Source of the DNA: Alphaproteobacteria bacterium
Lineage (GTDB): Bacteria > Pseudomonadota > Alphaproteobacteria > Elsterales > Elsteraceae
Reading direction: 5' to 3'
NCBI GenBank assembly: GCA_004292755.1
Contig: RDXE01000029.1
Location: forward strand, 1-64,000
Length of the DNA stretch: 64,000 nt
A program made the translations under genes and the position numbers. Positions within the stretch are counted from its first letter, which is position 1, and each line of letters opens with the position of its first letter. Below the pieces are notes generated by a model. It saw only the letters and a list, made by a program, of their open reading frames with translations. It was not told the DNA's origin and did not search any database. Shown here one piece after another: positions 37,417 to 46,587 of the stretch.

Positions 37417-38148
37417 TTGAGTGTCTGTTTAGCCCTTCACGGCGCGTTTTGTGGTCCTTGGGTCTGGGAAGAGGCGTTGACCACCTTCGGATTGCCAGCG
37501 GTCCCAGTGGAACTGCGTCAAACCGAGCACCCCGACTATCATCTGTTGGGATTGAGTGACTATGTGGACGCCTTGGCCAGCGCCGCGGAACCTTATCCTG
37601 GTCGTCCGGTGCTGGTGGGCCATTCCATGGGGGCCCTGGTGGTTCAGAAAGCACTGAGCCGTCTGCGTCCAGCGGCCATTGTGTTGTTGGCACCCGTGCC
37701 GCCGTTGGGTGCTGCAGCGACCTTTCCGCACACGATGTTGGTAGATCCAATTTTGGGAATGCAGGCTGCCGTTGCTGGTTTTATTGATTTCGACATGGCC
37801 GATCCTGAGGCGCTCAGTCGGTCGCTGTTCAGTGACGCGGTGCCCAAGTGGCGGGCGGATGAGCATGTTCGCCGGTCCCAGCCGGAACCGCGTCGCGCTT
37901 TGTTTGACTGCTTTGCTCCCGGGCCGATTGCCTCGGCGGCTTGGTTGGGCGTCCCAACCCTGGTGATTGGCATGGACCGCGACCCGATCTCTCCTCCGTC
38001 CGCCTGCCGGATGACAGCGCTTTGGCATGGGGCTGACTGCAGGATCATGCCAGGCAGCGGGCATTTGATGATGTTGGAGCCGTCCTGGCCATCTGTGGCG
38101 GAGGAAATCCGCCGGTGGCTCAAGGGCCGCGGATTGACAGCGCAATGA
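37417..38148 (+). CDS. alpha/beta hydrolase
   Basis: The roughly 243-residue protein has an alpha/beta hydrolase fold: oxyanion region ALHGAFCGPWVWEE, nucleophile elbow LVGHSMGALVVQKA, a likely acid at VIGMDRDPI and the catalytic His in MPGSGHLMMLEP. No signal peptide is present, so it should be cytoplasmic. TTG 37417 is preferred because AGGAG (37405-37409) lies 7 nt upstream; the in-frame GTG at 37411 is only one base from that site. Its stop overlaps the ATG of a second, unrelated hydrolase (ATGA). The substrate is unknown. Confidence 0.8.
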   Translation: MSVCLALHGAFCGPWVWEEALTTFGLPAVPVELRQTEHPDYHLLGLSDYVDALASAAEPYPGRPVLVGHSMGALVVQKALSRLRPAAIVLLAPVPPLGAAATFPHTMLVDPILGMQAAVAGFIDFDMADPEALSRSLFSDAVPKWRADEHVRRSQPEPRRALFDCFAPGPIASAAWLGVPTLVIGMDRDPISPPSACRMTALWHGADCRIMPGSGHLMMLEPSWPSVAEEIRRWLKGRGLTAQ

Positions 38149-38993
38149 CCGGCGTTCCTGCCGCGCTGGGCCCGTTGCCCTCTGGTCCTCCGCGCCGCGA
38201 GACGGTGACAGTCGGTGACGCCACCCTTGCCGTGGAAGTGCTGGGCACTGGGCGGCCTGTGGTGTTCGCCCACGGGCTGGGCGGCAGCTTGGCCAGTTGG
38301 TGGCCTCAGCTGCCGGTGGTGGCCGCAGCAGGCTATCAGGCGATCGCCTTCTCCCATCGCGGATTCTACCCCTCATCCTCAGTGTCGTTGCCAGATCCTC
38401 TTGGCTATGCCGAGGACCTGCTGGCGATCGTCGACCAGCTTGGCCTGGATCCCATCGCATTGGTTTGTCAGTCGATGGGTGGCTGGACGGGAGTTGAGTT
38501 CGCTCTCCGCTATCCGGATCGGCTGCGTGGCCTCGTGTTGTCGGCCACCACTGGCACCTTTGACCCAGCGCAGATGAACCTGCAGGGCTTGAGCGCGTGG
38601 CAGGAGCGTGCGGCGAGCCTTGCCAATGCATGGCGAGAGGCTGGCATCCATCCGGCCTGTGGCGAGCGCATGGCGCGGGAGCAGCCAGCGTTGCATCACC
38701 TGTATGTGGAGCTGGACGCGGCAACCCTCACGCTGGACAAACAAGCGCTGCGCGAGCGGTTGTTTGCCACTCGCACCCGGCCCCCAGTGGATGCCGCTGG
38801 CATTCGCTGCCCGGTTTTGACCGTGTCTGGGACCGAGGATTGCGTGATCCCAACCAGTGCTGTGATGGCGCTGGCGGGCTATGTCCCGAATGGCCGAGCT
38901 GTCAGCATCCCAACCACCGGACACTCACCTTACATCGAACGACCATCACTGTTCAACGCGGTGCTGTTGGACTTCCTCGGCACCCTCGCCTAA
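38145..38993 (+). CDS. alpha/beta hydrolase (second of a coupled pair)
   Basis: A 282-residue alpha/beta hydrolase with PVVFAHGLGGSLASWWPQL (oxyanion), FSHRGFYPSS, nucleophile elbow ALVCQSMGGWTGVEFALRYP, the acid in VSGTEDCVIP and His in TTGHSPYIERP. A PxxLRGLVLSATTGTF strand follows the elbow, as in esterase/lactonase-type members. The ATG overlaps the preceding hydrolase stop by 4 nt, indicating coupled expression. Its last 4 bases overlap the end of the convergent kinase gene. The two hydrolases differ enough in sequence not to be a recent duplication. Confidence 0.85.
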   Translation: MTGVPAALGPLPSGPPRRETVTVGDATLAVEVLGTGRPVVFAHGLGGSLASWWPQLPVVAAAGYQAIAFSHRGFYPSSSVSLPDPLGYAEDLLAIVDQLGLDPIALVCQSMGGWTGVEFALRYPDRLRGLVLSATTGTFDPAQMNLQGLSAWQERAASLANAWREAGIHPACGERMAREQPALHHLYVELDAATLTLDKQALRERLFATRTRPPVDAAGIRCPVLTVSGTEDCVIPTSAVMALAGYVPNGRAVSIPTTGHSPYIERPSLFNAVLLDFLGTLA

Positions 38994-40297
38994 GCAGCGC
39001 TTGACGTTTGCTTCGCCGAGATCGAGTTGGTGGCGGCGGCTGCGGCATTGACAGCGTCTGTCATTGGCGCACCAACAGCCAAGCCCGTGGGGAACCGTAT
39101 CACGAAGCGCGTACCTTGGCCGGGCGTGCTCTCAACACTGATCCGTCCCCCCAGGCGGGCTGTGACGAGATTATAGACGATGTGCAAGCCAAGCCCCGTG
39201 CCGCCCGATCCGCGCCGCGAGGTCACGAACGGCTCAAACACCCGCTTGATCAAGGCGGGATTGATGCCAACACCATCGTCGCTCACGCTCAACTCGACCT
39301 CGCCGTGACGCTCCGGCTCGCTCGGACTGCGGACTTCAATGCGGATATGGCCTTTGGTGTCTTCCTCAAAGGCATGCATCAAGGCGTTGGTGATGAAGTT
39401 GGTGAGGATTTGGGACAGTGCCCCTGGGTAGGACACGATCTCAAGCTCCTCCGGTCCTACCAACTCGACGGTGTGTGGCGTGCGGCGCAGACGCGGCCGC
39501 AGGCTGTTCAGCACATCCTGCAGGTAGGCCACGAGGTGAAACTGCCGCTCCTGCTCGGAGGTGCGGTCAACCGCCACCTGCTTAAAGCTGGCCACCAGCT
39601 CGGCCGCCCGTCGCACATTGGCAAACACAAAGTCTGTACCGAGATCGACACCGGCGAGGAAGCGTTCCAACTCCGATCGGGTGAGCCGCCCGGAGGCGTG
39701 CAGCGAGCGGAACCCATCCAATTGTTCCCGCAGGGCTGTAACAGCTGTTAGCGCCGTGCCCACGGGTGTGTTGATCTCATGGGCCACGCCCGCCACCAAG
39801 CCACCCAGCGAGGCGAGGCGTTCTGCCTGAACCAGGTCTTCCTGCGCGGTTTGCAACGTGGCAAGGGTCTGGGTCATCCGCGATGCCACGGCCCGCATCA
39901 GGGCGAGACCCGTGCCGATGCGGATCAACGGGCCAGGACCCGCGACGACGAAGCCAACCTGCAGCGCCTCCGGTCGTTCGGCTGTGACGCGCGCGCTCAA
40001 ATCCGACACGTCGAGGGTATGGTCCACCACCAGGGGATGGGGGTCCATCAGCGCGACTACCGGCTTCTTCTCGTACAACTCGCGCCCAAATTGGGAGGCG
40101 AACTGCATCAGGAAGCGACCCCGGTCGACAAGGCCGAGCAAACGCTCCCCCTCCATCACCGGGATGGCTGGCTTTTCTGGGCTGGTCTTGAACTGCTCCG
40201 CGATGGTGCTGCAGCGCGTGCCGGGGGGCACGGACGGAATGGTCAGCGCGATTGCGCCAGCCGTCCAGTCCTGGGCGTCGGCGGCGCCGACACTCAT
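38990..40297 (-). CDS. cytoplasmic histidine kinase with N-terminal CBS-like region
   Basis: The 435-residue protein lacks membrane helices. Residues 15-130 look like a CBS pair (IPSVPPGTRCSTIAEQF, IPVMEGERLLGLVDRGRFL), which often binds adenine nucleotides. The kinase core has GVAHEINTPVGTALTAV (phospho-His) and the ATPase motifs NFITNALMHAF, VSDDGVGI and SGGTGLGLHIVYNLV. Its ATG overlaps the stop of the upstream REC-DUF3369-GGDEF-EAL gene (ATGA, 40294-40297), so the kinase and that receiver protein should be a cognate pair. The last residues are Ala/Ser-rich. Confidence 0.85.
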   Translation of the reverse strand: MSVGAADAQDWTAGAIALTIPSVPPGTRCSTIAEQFKTSPEKPAIPVMEGERLLGLVDRGRFLMQFASQFGRELYEKKPVVALMDPHPLVVDHTLDVSDLSARVTAERPEALQVGFVVAGPGPLIRIGTGLALMRAVASRMTQTLATLQTAQEDLVQAERLASLGGLVAGVAHEINTPVGTALTAVTALREQLDGFRSLHASGRLTRSELERFLAGVDLGTDFVFANVRRAAELVASFKQVAVDRTSEQERQFHLVAYLQDVLNSLRPRLRRTPHTVELVGPEELEIVSYPGALSQILTNFITNALMHAFEEDTKGHIRIEVRSPSEPERHGEVELSVSDDGVGINPALIKRVFEPFVTSRRGSGGTGLGLHIVYNLVTARLGGRISVESTPGQGTRFVIRFPTGLAVGAPMTDAVNAAAAATNSISAKQTSSAA

Positions 40298-42564
40298 ATC
40301 CGACCCCGCCTAATCAGGGCTTCGGCTTGATCGGGCGGCGTCGGGCGGCCAAAGGCAAAGCCCTGGATGAAATCCACCCCCAGCGCCTGCAAGGCCGAGA
40401 TTTCAGCCTCGGTCTCCGCTCCTTCGGCGACTGTGGTCATTCCCAGATTGCGGGCCAACCCGCAGATGGAGGTCATCACAGTCATCGTGTTGCGCTGACT
40501 CAACATCGCGTTCACAAACGAACGGTCAATTTTCAAAGTATTGATTGGGAAGGTTGGCAGGTAGGACAAGGACGAATAGCCGGTTCCGAAATCGTCCAAT
40601 GAAATCGATACGCCTAGCTTGGTCAATTCCTGCAAGGCATCATTGGCAAGATCGGGATCTTCCATGATCAGGCTTTCGGTCAACTCCAGCTTTAACTGGG
40701 ATGGTACCACCCGCGAGCCGACCAGGAGGGCACGGACAAAGTCCACCAGATCGCCGCCGACAAACTGCCGTGCGGAAACATTGACCCCAACAAACAAATC
40801 CCGCGCTTCGGGTAAGCGATCCGTCCAATCCGCCAGTTGGCGCACCGCCTCCGTCAGCGCCCATTTCCCCATCGGCACCACGAGGCCGGTATCTTCGACC
40901 AGCGAGATGAACGATTGCGGCATCACCAGTCCGCGGTCTGGATGCTGCCAGCGGATCAGCGCCTCAAATCCCGCCAGCTCCTTGGTGTCGGCATGCACGA
41001 TCGGCTGGTAGTGCAGGCGCATCTGATTGTGATCAATCGCGCGCGTCAGATCGGTCAGCAGGCCCATGCGGCCTTTGCTGCGCCGTGGGCTGCGTTGATC
41101 TTGAATTTCAGTGCGGCCACCGCCCAGCCGCTTGGCCTTGCCCATCACGGCGTCGGCATCGGACAGCAGCAACTCAGCCGGGCGCGAGCCATCGATGATC
41201 GAGACGATCGCGATTGAGACCGAGGGGATGATTTCGCGGTCTGCCACGGTCACCGGCTGGCACACGGCAGAGCGAATTTCGTCAGCCCGTGCCAGGGATG
41301 CGATGGGGCTGGCACCGCACACCAACACAGCAAAGGCATCGCCCGCGAGGCGCGCGGCGACCTCGCGCGGTTGCAGTGCATCGGCTAGACGGCGCGACAT
41401 CAGCCCCAGGAACTGGTCGCCGCCTTGGTAGCCCAGATCGTCAATGATATCGCGGAACCGGTCAAAATCGAGCATCAACAAGGCATCGGGCGGGTCTTCG
41501 CCCCGGCGATCCTCCTGATGGGCGTCCATGGTCTGCACCAGGGCAGCGCGGTTCAGCAGACCGGTCAGCCGATCGTGGCGCGCGTCATGCTCCAGGCGCT
41601 CAAACAGCCGAACCTTGTCGAGGCCAGCGGCCACATTGGCCACGAACACCTCGATCAACCGCTCTTCAACTGGGTCCAGGCGGCGCAGGCCCGACAGCCA
41701 GATCGCACTGGTGGACCGATCTTGCGTACGGAAGGTCACAATGCATCGGCCCTGGTCAAACAGCGGCGTACCGGTGCGAATGGTCTCGACAATCGATTGG
41801 CAGTCGGTGTCCGACAGATGGTCACTGATCGGTGTCCCGGTCCGCGCTTGGAATGGAGCGGAGCCAGCCAGCACGCGCACGGTTTGTGGCGACAGATCAT
41901 GGTCGTTGGAGACAGTGCACAGCAGCGCGCCGCGGGCATCGCCAACCAGTGCCTGGATTTGATAAACCACACCCTCCACGAAGTTCTCCATCGTCCGGCG
42001 GTCATAGAGCCAGGACGTGGCCGTGAGAATCTTTTCCAACCCCTGACGACTGCGATCAACGGCGCGCAGCTGCTCAAACGTGCGCAAGGCAGCAATCACA
42101 GTGGTGTAAAGGCCTTGGGAGGTTAGTTCGCTTTTTTGTTTGTAGTCATTGATATCATATTCCAAAATTACTTTGCGTTCCGGTGCCTGACCGGGTTGGC
42201 CTGTGCGCAGCACAATGCGGATCAAGCGGTTGTTCGCGATCTGCCGGATCCATCGCACGAGGTCGAGCCCGGCGTGATCGGTTTCCATCACCACGTCAAG
42301 CAGCGTCAGCGCGATGTCGGGCTCCGCCTGCAGCATTGCTTTCGCTTCTGCCGCGCTGGCAGCTTCCAACAACCGCAAGCCAAGCCCCTGGTAGGTTACC
42401 CCTCCCAGCGCAAAGCGTGTGACATCGCGCACTTGTGGATCGTCATCGACGATCAACACGGTCCAGCCGGGAGGCGGTTCTTCGACGGCCAGTGCTGGCT
42501 CGTCCGCAAATAACACGTCGTCATCGTCAAGCAACGACGCATGTTGAATACTTGAGTGATCCAT
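40294..42564 (-). CDS. REC-DUF3369-degenerate GGDEF-EAL response regulator, predicted c-di-GMP phosphodiesterase
   Basis: A 756-residue regulator. The N-terminal receiver (about 33-165) has VLIVDDDPQVRDVTR, LTLLDVVMETDHAG and a Lys in INDYKQKSELT. DUF3369 follows (ILTATSWLYDRRTMENFVEG, typical of REC-DUF3369 proteins), then a GGDEF domain with the signature degraded to AGDAF, and an EAL domain with FEALIRW, NVSARQF, LELTESLIM, LDDFGTGYSS, LKIDRSFV and AEGAETEAE. The EAL residues are complete, so hydrolysis of c-di-GMP is expected. It forms an operon with the CBS-type kinase, its likely phosphate donor. Confidence 0.9.
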   Translation of the reverse strand: MDHSSIQHASLLDDDDVLFADEPALAVEEPPPGWTVLIVDDDPQVRDVTRFALGGVTYQGLGLRLLEAASAAEAKAMLQAEPDIALTLLDVVMETDHAGLDLVRWIRQIANNRLIRIVLRTGQPGQAPERKVILEYDINDYKQKSELTSQGLYTTVIAALRTFEQLRAVDRSRQGLEKILTATSWLYDRRTMENFVEGVVYQIQALVGDARGALLCTVSNDHDLSPQTVRVLAGSAPFQARTGTPISDHLSDTDCQSIVETIRTGTPLFDQGRCIVTFRTQDRSTSAIWLSGLRRLDPVEERLIEVFVANVAAGLDKVRLFERLEHDARHDRLTGLLNRAALVQTMDAHQEDRRGEDPPDALLMLDFDRFRDIIDDLGYQGGDQFLGLMSRRLADALQPREVAARLAGDAFAVLVCGASPIASLARADEIRSAVCQPVTVADREIIPSVSIAIVSIIDGSRPAELLLSDADAVMGKAKRLGGGRTEIQDQRSPRRSKGRMGLLTDLTRAIDHNQMRLHYQPIVHADTKELAGFEALIRWQHPDRGLVMPQSFISLVEDTGLVVPMGKWALTEAVRQLADWTDRLPEARDLFVGVNVSARQFVGGDLVDFVRALLVGSRVVPSQLKLELTESLIMEDPDLANDALQELTKLGVSISLDDFGTGYSSLSYLPTFPINTLKIDRSFVNAMLSQRNTMTVMTSICGLARNLGMTTVAEGAETEAEISALQALGVDFIQGFAFGRPTPPDQAEALIRRGRI

Positions 42565-42666
42565 AGGGCGGCGGGGCCTCTGCTGGCTACCCGCGTCGTA
42601 ACAAGCGTGGCACGAGTCTTCAAGTGAAGGTTCTGCGGCTGGTGTCCTGGCGAAACCGCGACGGAT

Positions 42667-43065
42667 TCATGTCAGTTTTTTGGCGTTCGCAGCCAAGGGA
42701 GCGAACCCCGGCATTGCTTGGCGCACGCGCACCAGCGTTGCGGGTCCATCAACAGCCGTTGGATCACCGTTGAGTGCCTGGGTCAAAGTGTCTGCCGAGA
42801 TCAGTTTCAGGCGTACGGCGTGCAGCAGCGCCAGCGCTGTCGCAGGGTCGCCACCAGCCACGCGATGATACAGCATGGCCACAGCCGGACCGGTGATGTT
42901 CAACCGATCCAGCAGCACCAGGGGCGTGAACGGGCCGAAGCTGGCGGTTGGGTCCAGGCTTTCGACAGACTTCACCAGCGCGATCATCGCCATGGCCGCC
43001 GGCTGGGACCCTTCGGCCAAGCGGAGGACAGCGGCAGCCGGTGTGTCGTGAAGGTCTATGCGCAT
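42667..43065 (-). CDS. small conserved hypothetical protein
   Basis: The 132-residue product has no signal peptide. It contains LRLAEGSQPAAMAMIALVKS, LDPTASFGPFTPLVLLDRLN, ITGPAVAMLYHRVAGGDPAT and ALLHAVRLKLISADTLTQAL, a layout I recall from small proteins of unknown function in many bacteria (a helix, a 'dispensed-element' type strand order and a closing helix naming one dominant variable position). Start ATG 43065 has only a weak GAGACCC upstream; the much longer open frame beyond it overlaps the divergent malonyl-CoA decarboxylase gene and has no protein character. No function can be assigned. Confidence 0.6.
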   Translation of the reverse strand: MRIDLHDTPAAAVLRLAEGSQPAAMAMIALVKSVESLDPTASFGPFTPLVLLDRLNITGPAVAMLYHRVAGGDPATALALLHAVRLKLISADTLTQALNGDPTAVDGPATLVRVRQAMPGFAPLAANAKKLT

Positions 43066-43152
43066 TGGGTCTCTGGCTGGTGAGGATCGGACCGCGCTAC
43101 AGTGGCCCCAGTGGACCCAAGCGTCTAGCATAGCCTCTCGGGGGAGGGTGGC

Positions 43153-44532
43153 GTGATCGGCGAACAGATGTTCGACCGCTCCTGGCGGATCGTCCAGGGG
43201 CTGTGGCGGGACTGGGCAGGCGGCGGCAGCGCCGTTGACCGAAGCCTGGGGCCGGAGGCGCTGGTCCATCTGCGGCGGCGCATGGTGGAGTGCCTGGAGG
43301 CGCGTGGCGGTGAAGCCAGTGCCCGCGCACGCGCAGCCGAGCTTGGTCGGCATTATCTCAGCCTGGATGTTGACGGGCGGCGGCGCTTTCTTCTGCTGCT
43401 GGCCGACGGGTTCGGTCTGGATGAGGAGGCAGCCAAGGCCGCGGCCCAGCGCTTCGCCGCCGGCGAGATCGATGCCGCCACGCTGCGCGAGGCCCTGGCC
43501 CCGCCGCGGGTGCGCCTGCTGACCCAGTTCACTGCCCTGCCGCAGGGCGTGAAGGTGTTGGTGGACCTCCGAGCGGCGATTTTGGGTCTGCTGGATCAGA
43601 AAGACCCGGAGTCGGCGGTGTTGAAGGGGCTGGATGCCGATCTCAAGGCACTGCTCACCGCATGGTTTGACGTCGGCCTCCTGGAGTTGCAGCGCATCAC
43701 CTGGGATAGCCCGGCCTCCCTGCTGGAAACCCTGTTTGTCACCGAGGCCGTGCACAAGATCAAAGACTGGAAGGACCTGCGCGATCGGCTGGACAGTGAT
43801 CGGCGGGTGTATGCGTTCTTCCACCCGCGGATGGCGCAAGAGCCGCTGATCGTTCTCAATGTCGCTTTGACCAAGGGAATTGCGAATTCAGTGCAGCAGC
43901 TTCTGGATGAGGGCAAGCCCTCTGATGATCCAGCGGCAGCGGATACCGCAATGTTCTACTCCATTTCCAATGCCCAGCCCGGCTTGCGTGGGATTGGCTT
44001 TGGCAACTTCTTGATCAAACAGGTGGTTGACCTGCTGCGCCGCGAGTTTCCGCGCGTCACCACCTTCGCCACCTTGAGCCCGATGCCGGGTTTTCGCCGC
44101 TGGGTGGACCAACTGCCAACCGAGGACGCAACGCGGCTCGCAGATCCGAAGCACCCAGTCGATCCCCGCCCGGAGTTGAACGCACTCACCGGCCCGCCCC
44201 CAGCCGAGGCTGGCAGGCTCGCCCACGCGCTCGCCCGCTTAGGGGCTGCTTATCTGGTGCAGGCAAAACGAGACCAACTGCCGCTGGACCCAGTCGCCCG
44301 CTTTCATTTGGGCAATGGCGCTGCGATTGAGCGCATCAATGTGGGGGGGGACCGGTCCGAGAAGGGCTGGCGCGAGAGCTATGGCGTGATGGTCAACTAT
44401 CTCTATCGGTTGGAGACCATTGAGGCCAATCACGAAGCGCTGGAGGCCCATGGCACCGTCGTCGCCAGCGACGCTGTCCGCGCCTTGCTTGATACCCCCC
44501 GCCGCTTCAGCTTGTTCCGCAGCGCAGGGTAG
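43153..44532 (+). CDS. malonyl-CoA decarboxylase
   Basis: The 459-residue enzyme converts malonyl-CoA to acetyl-CoA and CO2. The N-terminal helical domain is followed by the acetyltransferase-like catalytic domain with VYAFFHPRMAQEPLIVLNVA, AMFYSISNAQPGLRGIGFGN, the Ser region FATLSPMPGFRRW and the His region RFHLGNGAAIERIN. These match bacterial and mitochondrial MLYCD. GGGGGAGGG precedes the GTG start. It is not with malonate transport or malonyl-CoA synthetase genes, so it may detoxify malonyl-CoA or tune fatty-acid metabolism. The opposing PadR-like gene ends 57 bp downstream. Confidence 0.93.
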   Translation: MIGEQMFDRSWRIVQGLWRDWAGGGSAVDRSLGPEALVHLRRRMVECLEARGGEASARARAAELGRHYLSLDVDGRRRFLLLLADGFGLDEEAAKAAAQRFAAGEIDAATLREALAPPRVRLLTQFTALPQGVKVLVDLRAAILGLLDQKDPESAVLKGLDADLKALLTAWFDVGLLELQRITWDSPASLLETLFVTEAVHKIKDWKDLRDRLDSDRRVYAFFHPRMAQEPLIVLNVALTKGIANSVQQLLDEGKPSDDPAAADTAMFYSISNAQPGLRGIGFGNFLIKQVVDLLRREFPRVTTFATLSPMPGFRRWVDQLPTEDATRLADPKHPVDPRPELNALTGPPPAEAGRLAHALARLGAAYLVQAKRDQLPLDPVARFHLGNGAAIERINVGGDRSEKGWRESYGVMVNYLYRLETIEANHEALEAHGTVVASDAVRALLDTPRRFSLFRSAG

Positions 44533-44551
44533 GGGGATGGCGCCTTGGTCC

Positions 44552-44583
44552 GCGAGGATTGGCGGCCTGCGAGGATTGGCGGC
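44552..44583. repeat. tandem duplication of a 17-bp unit
   Basis: GCGAGGATTGGCGGC occurs at 44552-44566 and again at 44569-44583, a period of 17 bp, in the short gap between the convergent malonyl-CoA decarboxylase and PadR-like genes. The two copies are identical over 15 bases, suggesting recent slippage or duplication. Confidence 0.85.
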
Positions 44584-44589
44584 TGTGGG

Positions 44590-45147
44590 TTAGGCTGACG
44601 GCAAACCGTCCCCAGGGCGCCAGAGACCGTTGAGCCACTCCAGCCGGGCGGTCAGATTGGCGCGCTCTAGCGTGAGCCAGCCGTGCAGGGCACCCGATTC
44701 GTTGGCCTGGGCCGTTGCCAGATCATCCAAGCGGGCGAGTTCGGTTTCGGCAGCATCGATCAAGAGATCGATCTGGGCTGACCGCTCCTCCATCGGCAGC
44801 AGATCCAGAAAGCGCAGCTTGAGCGCCAAGATCAGCCGCGTCATGTCGGTGGACGGCGCACGCAAGGGGGCGGTCAGCAGCACCAGCAGCACTTCGCGTC
44901 CAGTGTCAGTCAGCGCCATCTCGGCATCGTCCACTTGCCCTTCACCGCGAAGCGGTCGGATCAAGCCTTCGATGCGGAGCAGTTCGATCGAGGTACCAAG
45001 CAAATCGAGGTTCGGGCCAGTCAACGCCGCCATGAAGCGGCGGCTGGCGGCCGCCAACTCGCTGTAGCGGAGTGACCCCCGGGCCAGCGTCCCCAGCACA
45101 CACAGGCGCACGGCCTGGGTGGGCAACAGGCTTTTATCCCGGTACAT
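44590..45147 (-). CDS. PadR-like winged-helix transcriptional regulator
   Basis: The 185-residue protein starts with a winged-helix resembling PadR: TQAVRLCVLGTLARGSLRYS, LAAASRRFMAALTGPNLDLL, IELLRIEGLIRPL and the wing ALTDTGREVLLVLL. A helical C-terminal half follows (LILALKLRFLDLLPMEERS, LIDAAETELARLDDLA), like the PadR dimerisation domain. GGAGG lies 7 nt before the ATG. It is on its own transcript next to the aminotransferase gene (54 bp apart, same strand), but the aminotransferase lies upstream, so regulation of it is possible but unproven. Confidence 0.7.
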   Translation of the reverse strand: MYRDKSLLPTQAVRLCVLGTLARGSLRYSELAAASRRFMAALTGPNLDLLGTSIELLRIEGLIRPLRGEGQVDDAEMALTDTGREVLLVLLTAPLRAPSTDMTRLILALKLRFLDLLPMEERSAQIDLLIDAAETELARLDDLATAQANESGALHGWLTLERANLTARLEWLNGLWRPGDGLPSA

Positions 45148-45201
45148 GGGTCGCCTCCGCTGCTCGGTTGCACTGCATCAAAGATAGCAGAGCGCCTCCC
45201 G

Positions 45202-46587
45202 TTAGGCGAGCCCCTGTCCCTTCAGCCAGGCCAAAGTATCGTCCAGCGCCAGCGCAAACCGCTCAATCATCAGCGCAATCTCGTCTGGCTGAATGATCAG
45301 GGGCGGGCAGAAGGCAATGGAGTCGCCCAAGGGTCGGAGCACCACGCCATGCTCGTGCCCGCGCTTCACCAGATAGGCGCCAACGCCCAGGCTCGGCTCA
45401 TAGGGGGTGCGGGTTGCCTTGTCGCGCACCAACTCCACAGCTGCCACCAAGCCGACACCGCGCACTTCGCCGACCAGCGGATGGTCCTGGAAGGCACGGA
45501 GCCCGTCTTGCATCAAGGGGGCCATGGCGCGGGCATGCTCAAACGTCCCGCGCTCTTGATAGATGCGCAGGGTTTCCAGCGCCACAGCACAGGGCACGGG
45601 GTGGCCGGAATAGGTATAGCCGTGCCCAAAGGTGCCGATCTTGCCGGAATTATCGCGGACCGCGCGGTAAATCTGGTCCGACACCATCACCGCACCAATC
45701 GGCATATAGGCGCCCGACAAGGCTTTCGCACAGGAGATCAAGTCCGGCCGCATGCCAACCGTGGTGGATCCCCAGGGATTACCGGTGCGCCCAAACCCGC
45801 AGATCACTTCATCGGCCACCAGCAGCACGTCATACTTGGCGAGGACGGCTTGAACCTTGTCCCAGTACGTCGCGGGCGGCACGATCACGCCGCCAGCACC
45901 CTGCACCGGCTCGGCGATCATGGCAGCAATGGTGTCTGGGCCTTCGCGCAGGATCAGCGCTTCCAGGCTGTCGGCCATGCGCGTGGCGAAGGTTTCTTCA
46001 TCCTCCCCCGGCTGGCTGAAGCGGTACCAGTGCGGGCAGTCGGCATGCAGGATGTTCGCAATCGGCAGATCAAAATCCCGGTGGTTGTTCGGCAGCCCAG
46101 TCATGCTGGCCGAGGCCACGGTGACCCCATGATAGCCTTTGATGCGGGAAATGATCTTCTTTTTCTGTGGCCGACCCAGTGCGTTGTTATAGTACCAAAG
46201 AAACTTCACGACAGTATCATTGGCTTCTGAACCAGAATTGACGAAGAATACCTTCGACATCGGCACCGGTGCCATCGCAAGCAAGGCTTCGGCCAACTCA
46301 ATCGACACATCCGTGCTTTTGTGCGCGAAGGTGTGATAGAAGGGCAGCTTGAGCATTTGACGATAGGCGGCCTCCGCCAGCCGGGTTTCCGAAAAGCCGA
46401 GGGAGGCACACCACAACCCGGCCATGCCCTCCAGATACTCCTTGCCGTCATCGTCGCGGACAAACACGCCGCGCCCGGAGGTCATCACCAGCGGGCCTTG
46501 CGTCTCGTGCACTGCAAGATTGGTGTAGGAATGCAGGAAGGAGGCGATGTCCCGTGCCTGCAAAGAATTGCCGCCGAATGGTGCCAT
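45202..46587 (-). CDS. class III (omega-amino acid:pyruvate type) aminotransferase
   Basis: A 461-residue PLP enzyme. Motifs are FFVNSGSEANDTVVKFLWYY, ISRIKGYHGVTVASASMTG, AAMIAEPVQGAGGVIVPP, LLVADEVICGFGRTG and the Schiff-base Lys in LISCAKALSGAYMPIGAV. The overall pattern fits the omega-transaminases that use beta-alanine, GABA, putrescine or similar amines with pyruvate. ATG 46587 is chosen because GGGGGAA lies 4 nt upstream; the in-frame TTG at 46599 sits inside that site. Substrate cannot be fixed from sequence. It is divergent from the 2Fe-2S protein gene across 132 bp. Confidence 0.9.
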   Translation of the reverse strand: MAPFGGNSLQARDIASFLHSYTNLAVHETQGPLVMTSGRGVFVRDDDGKEYLEGMAGLWCASLGFSETRLAEAAYRQMLKLPFYHTFAHKSTDVSIELAEALLAMAPVPMSKVFFVNSGSEANDTVVKFLWYYNNALGRPQKKKIISRIKGYHGVTVASASMTGLPNNHRDFDLPIANILHADCPHWYRFSQPGEDEETFATRMADSLEALILREGPDTIAAMIAEPVQGAGGVIVPPATYWDKVQAVLAKYDVLLVADEVICGFGRTGNPWGSTTVGMRPDLISCAKALSGAYMPIGAVMVSDQIYRAVRDNSGKIGTFGHGYTYSGHPVPCAVALETLRIYQERGTFEHARAMAPLMQDGLRAFQDHPLVGEVRGVGLVAAVELVRDKATRTPYEPSLGVGAYLVKRGHEHGVVLRPLGDSIAFCPPLIIQPDEIALMIERFALALDDTLAWLKGQGLA

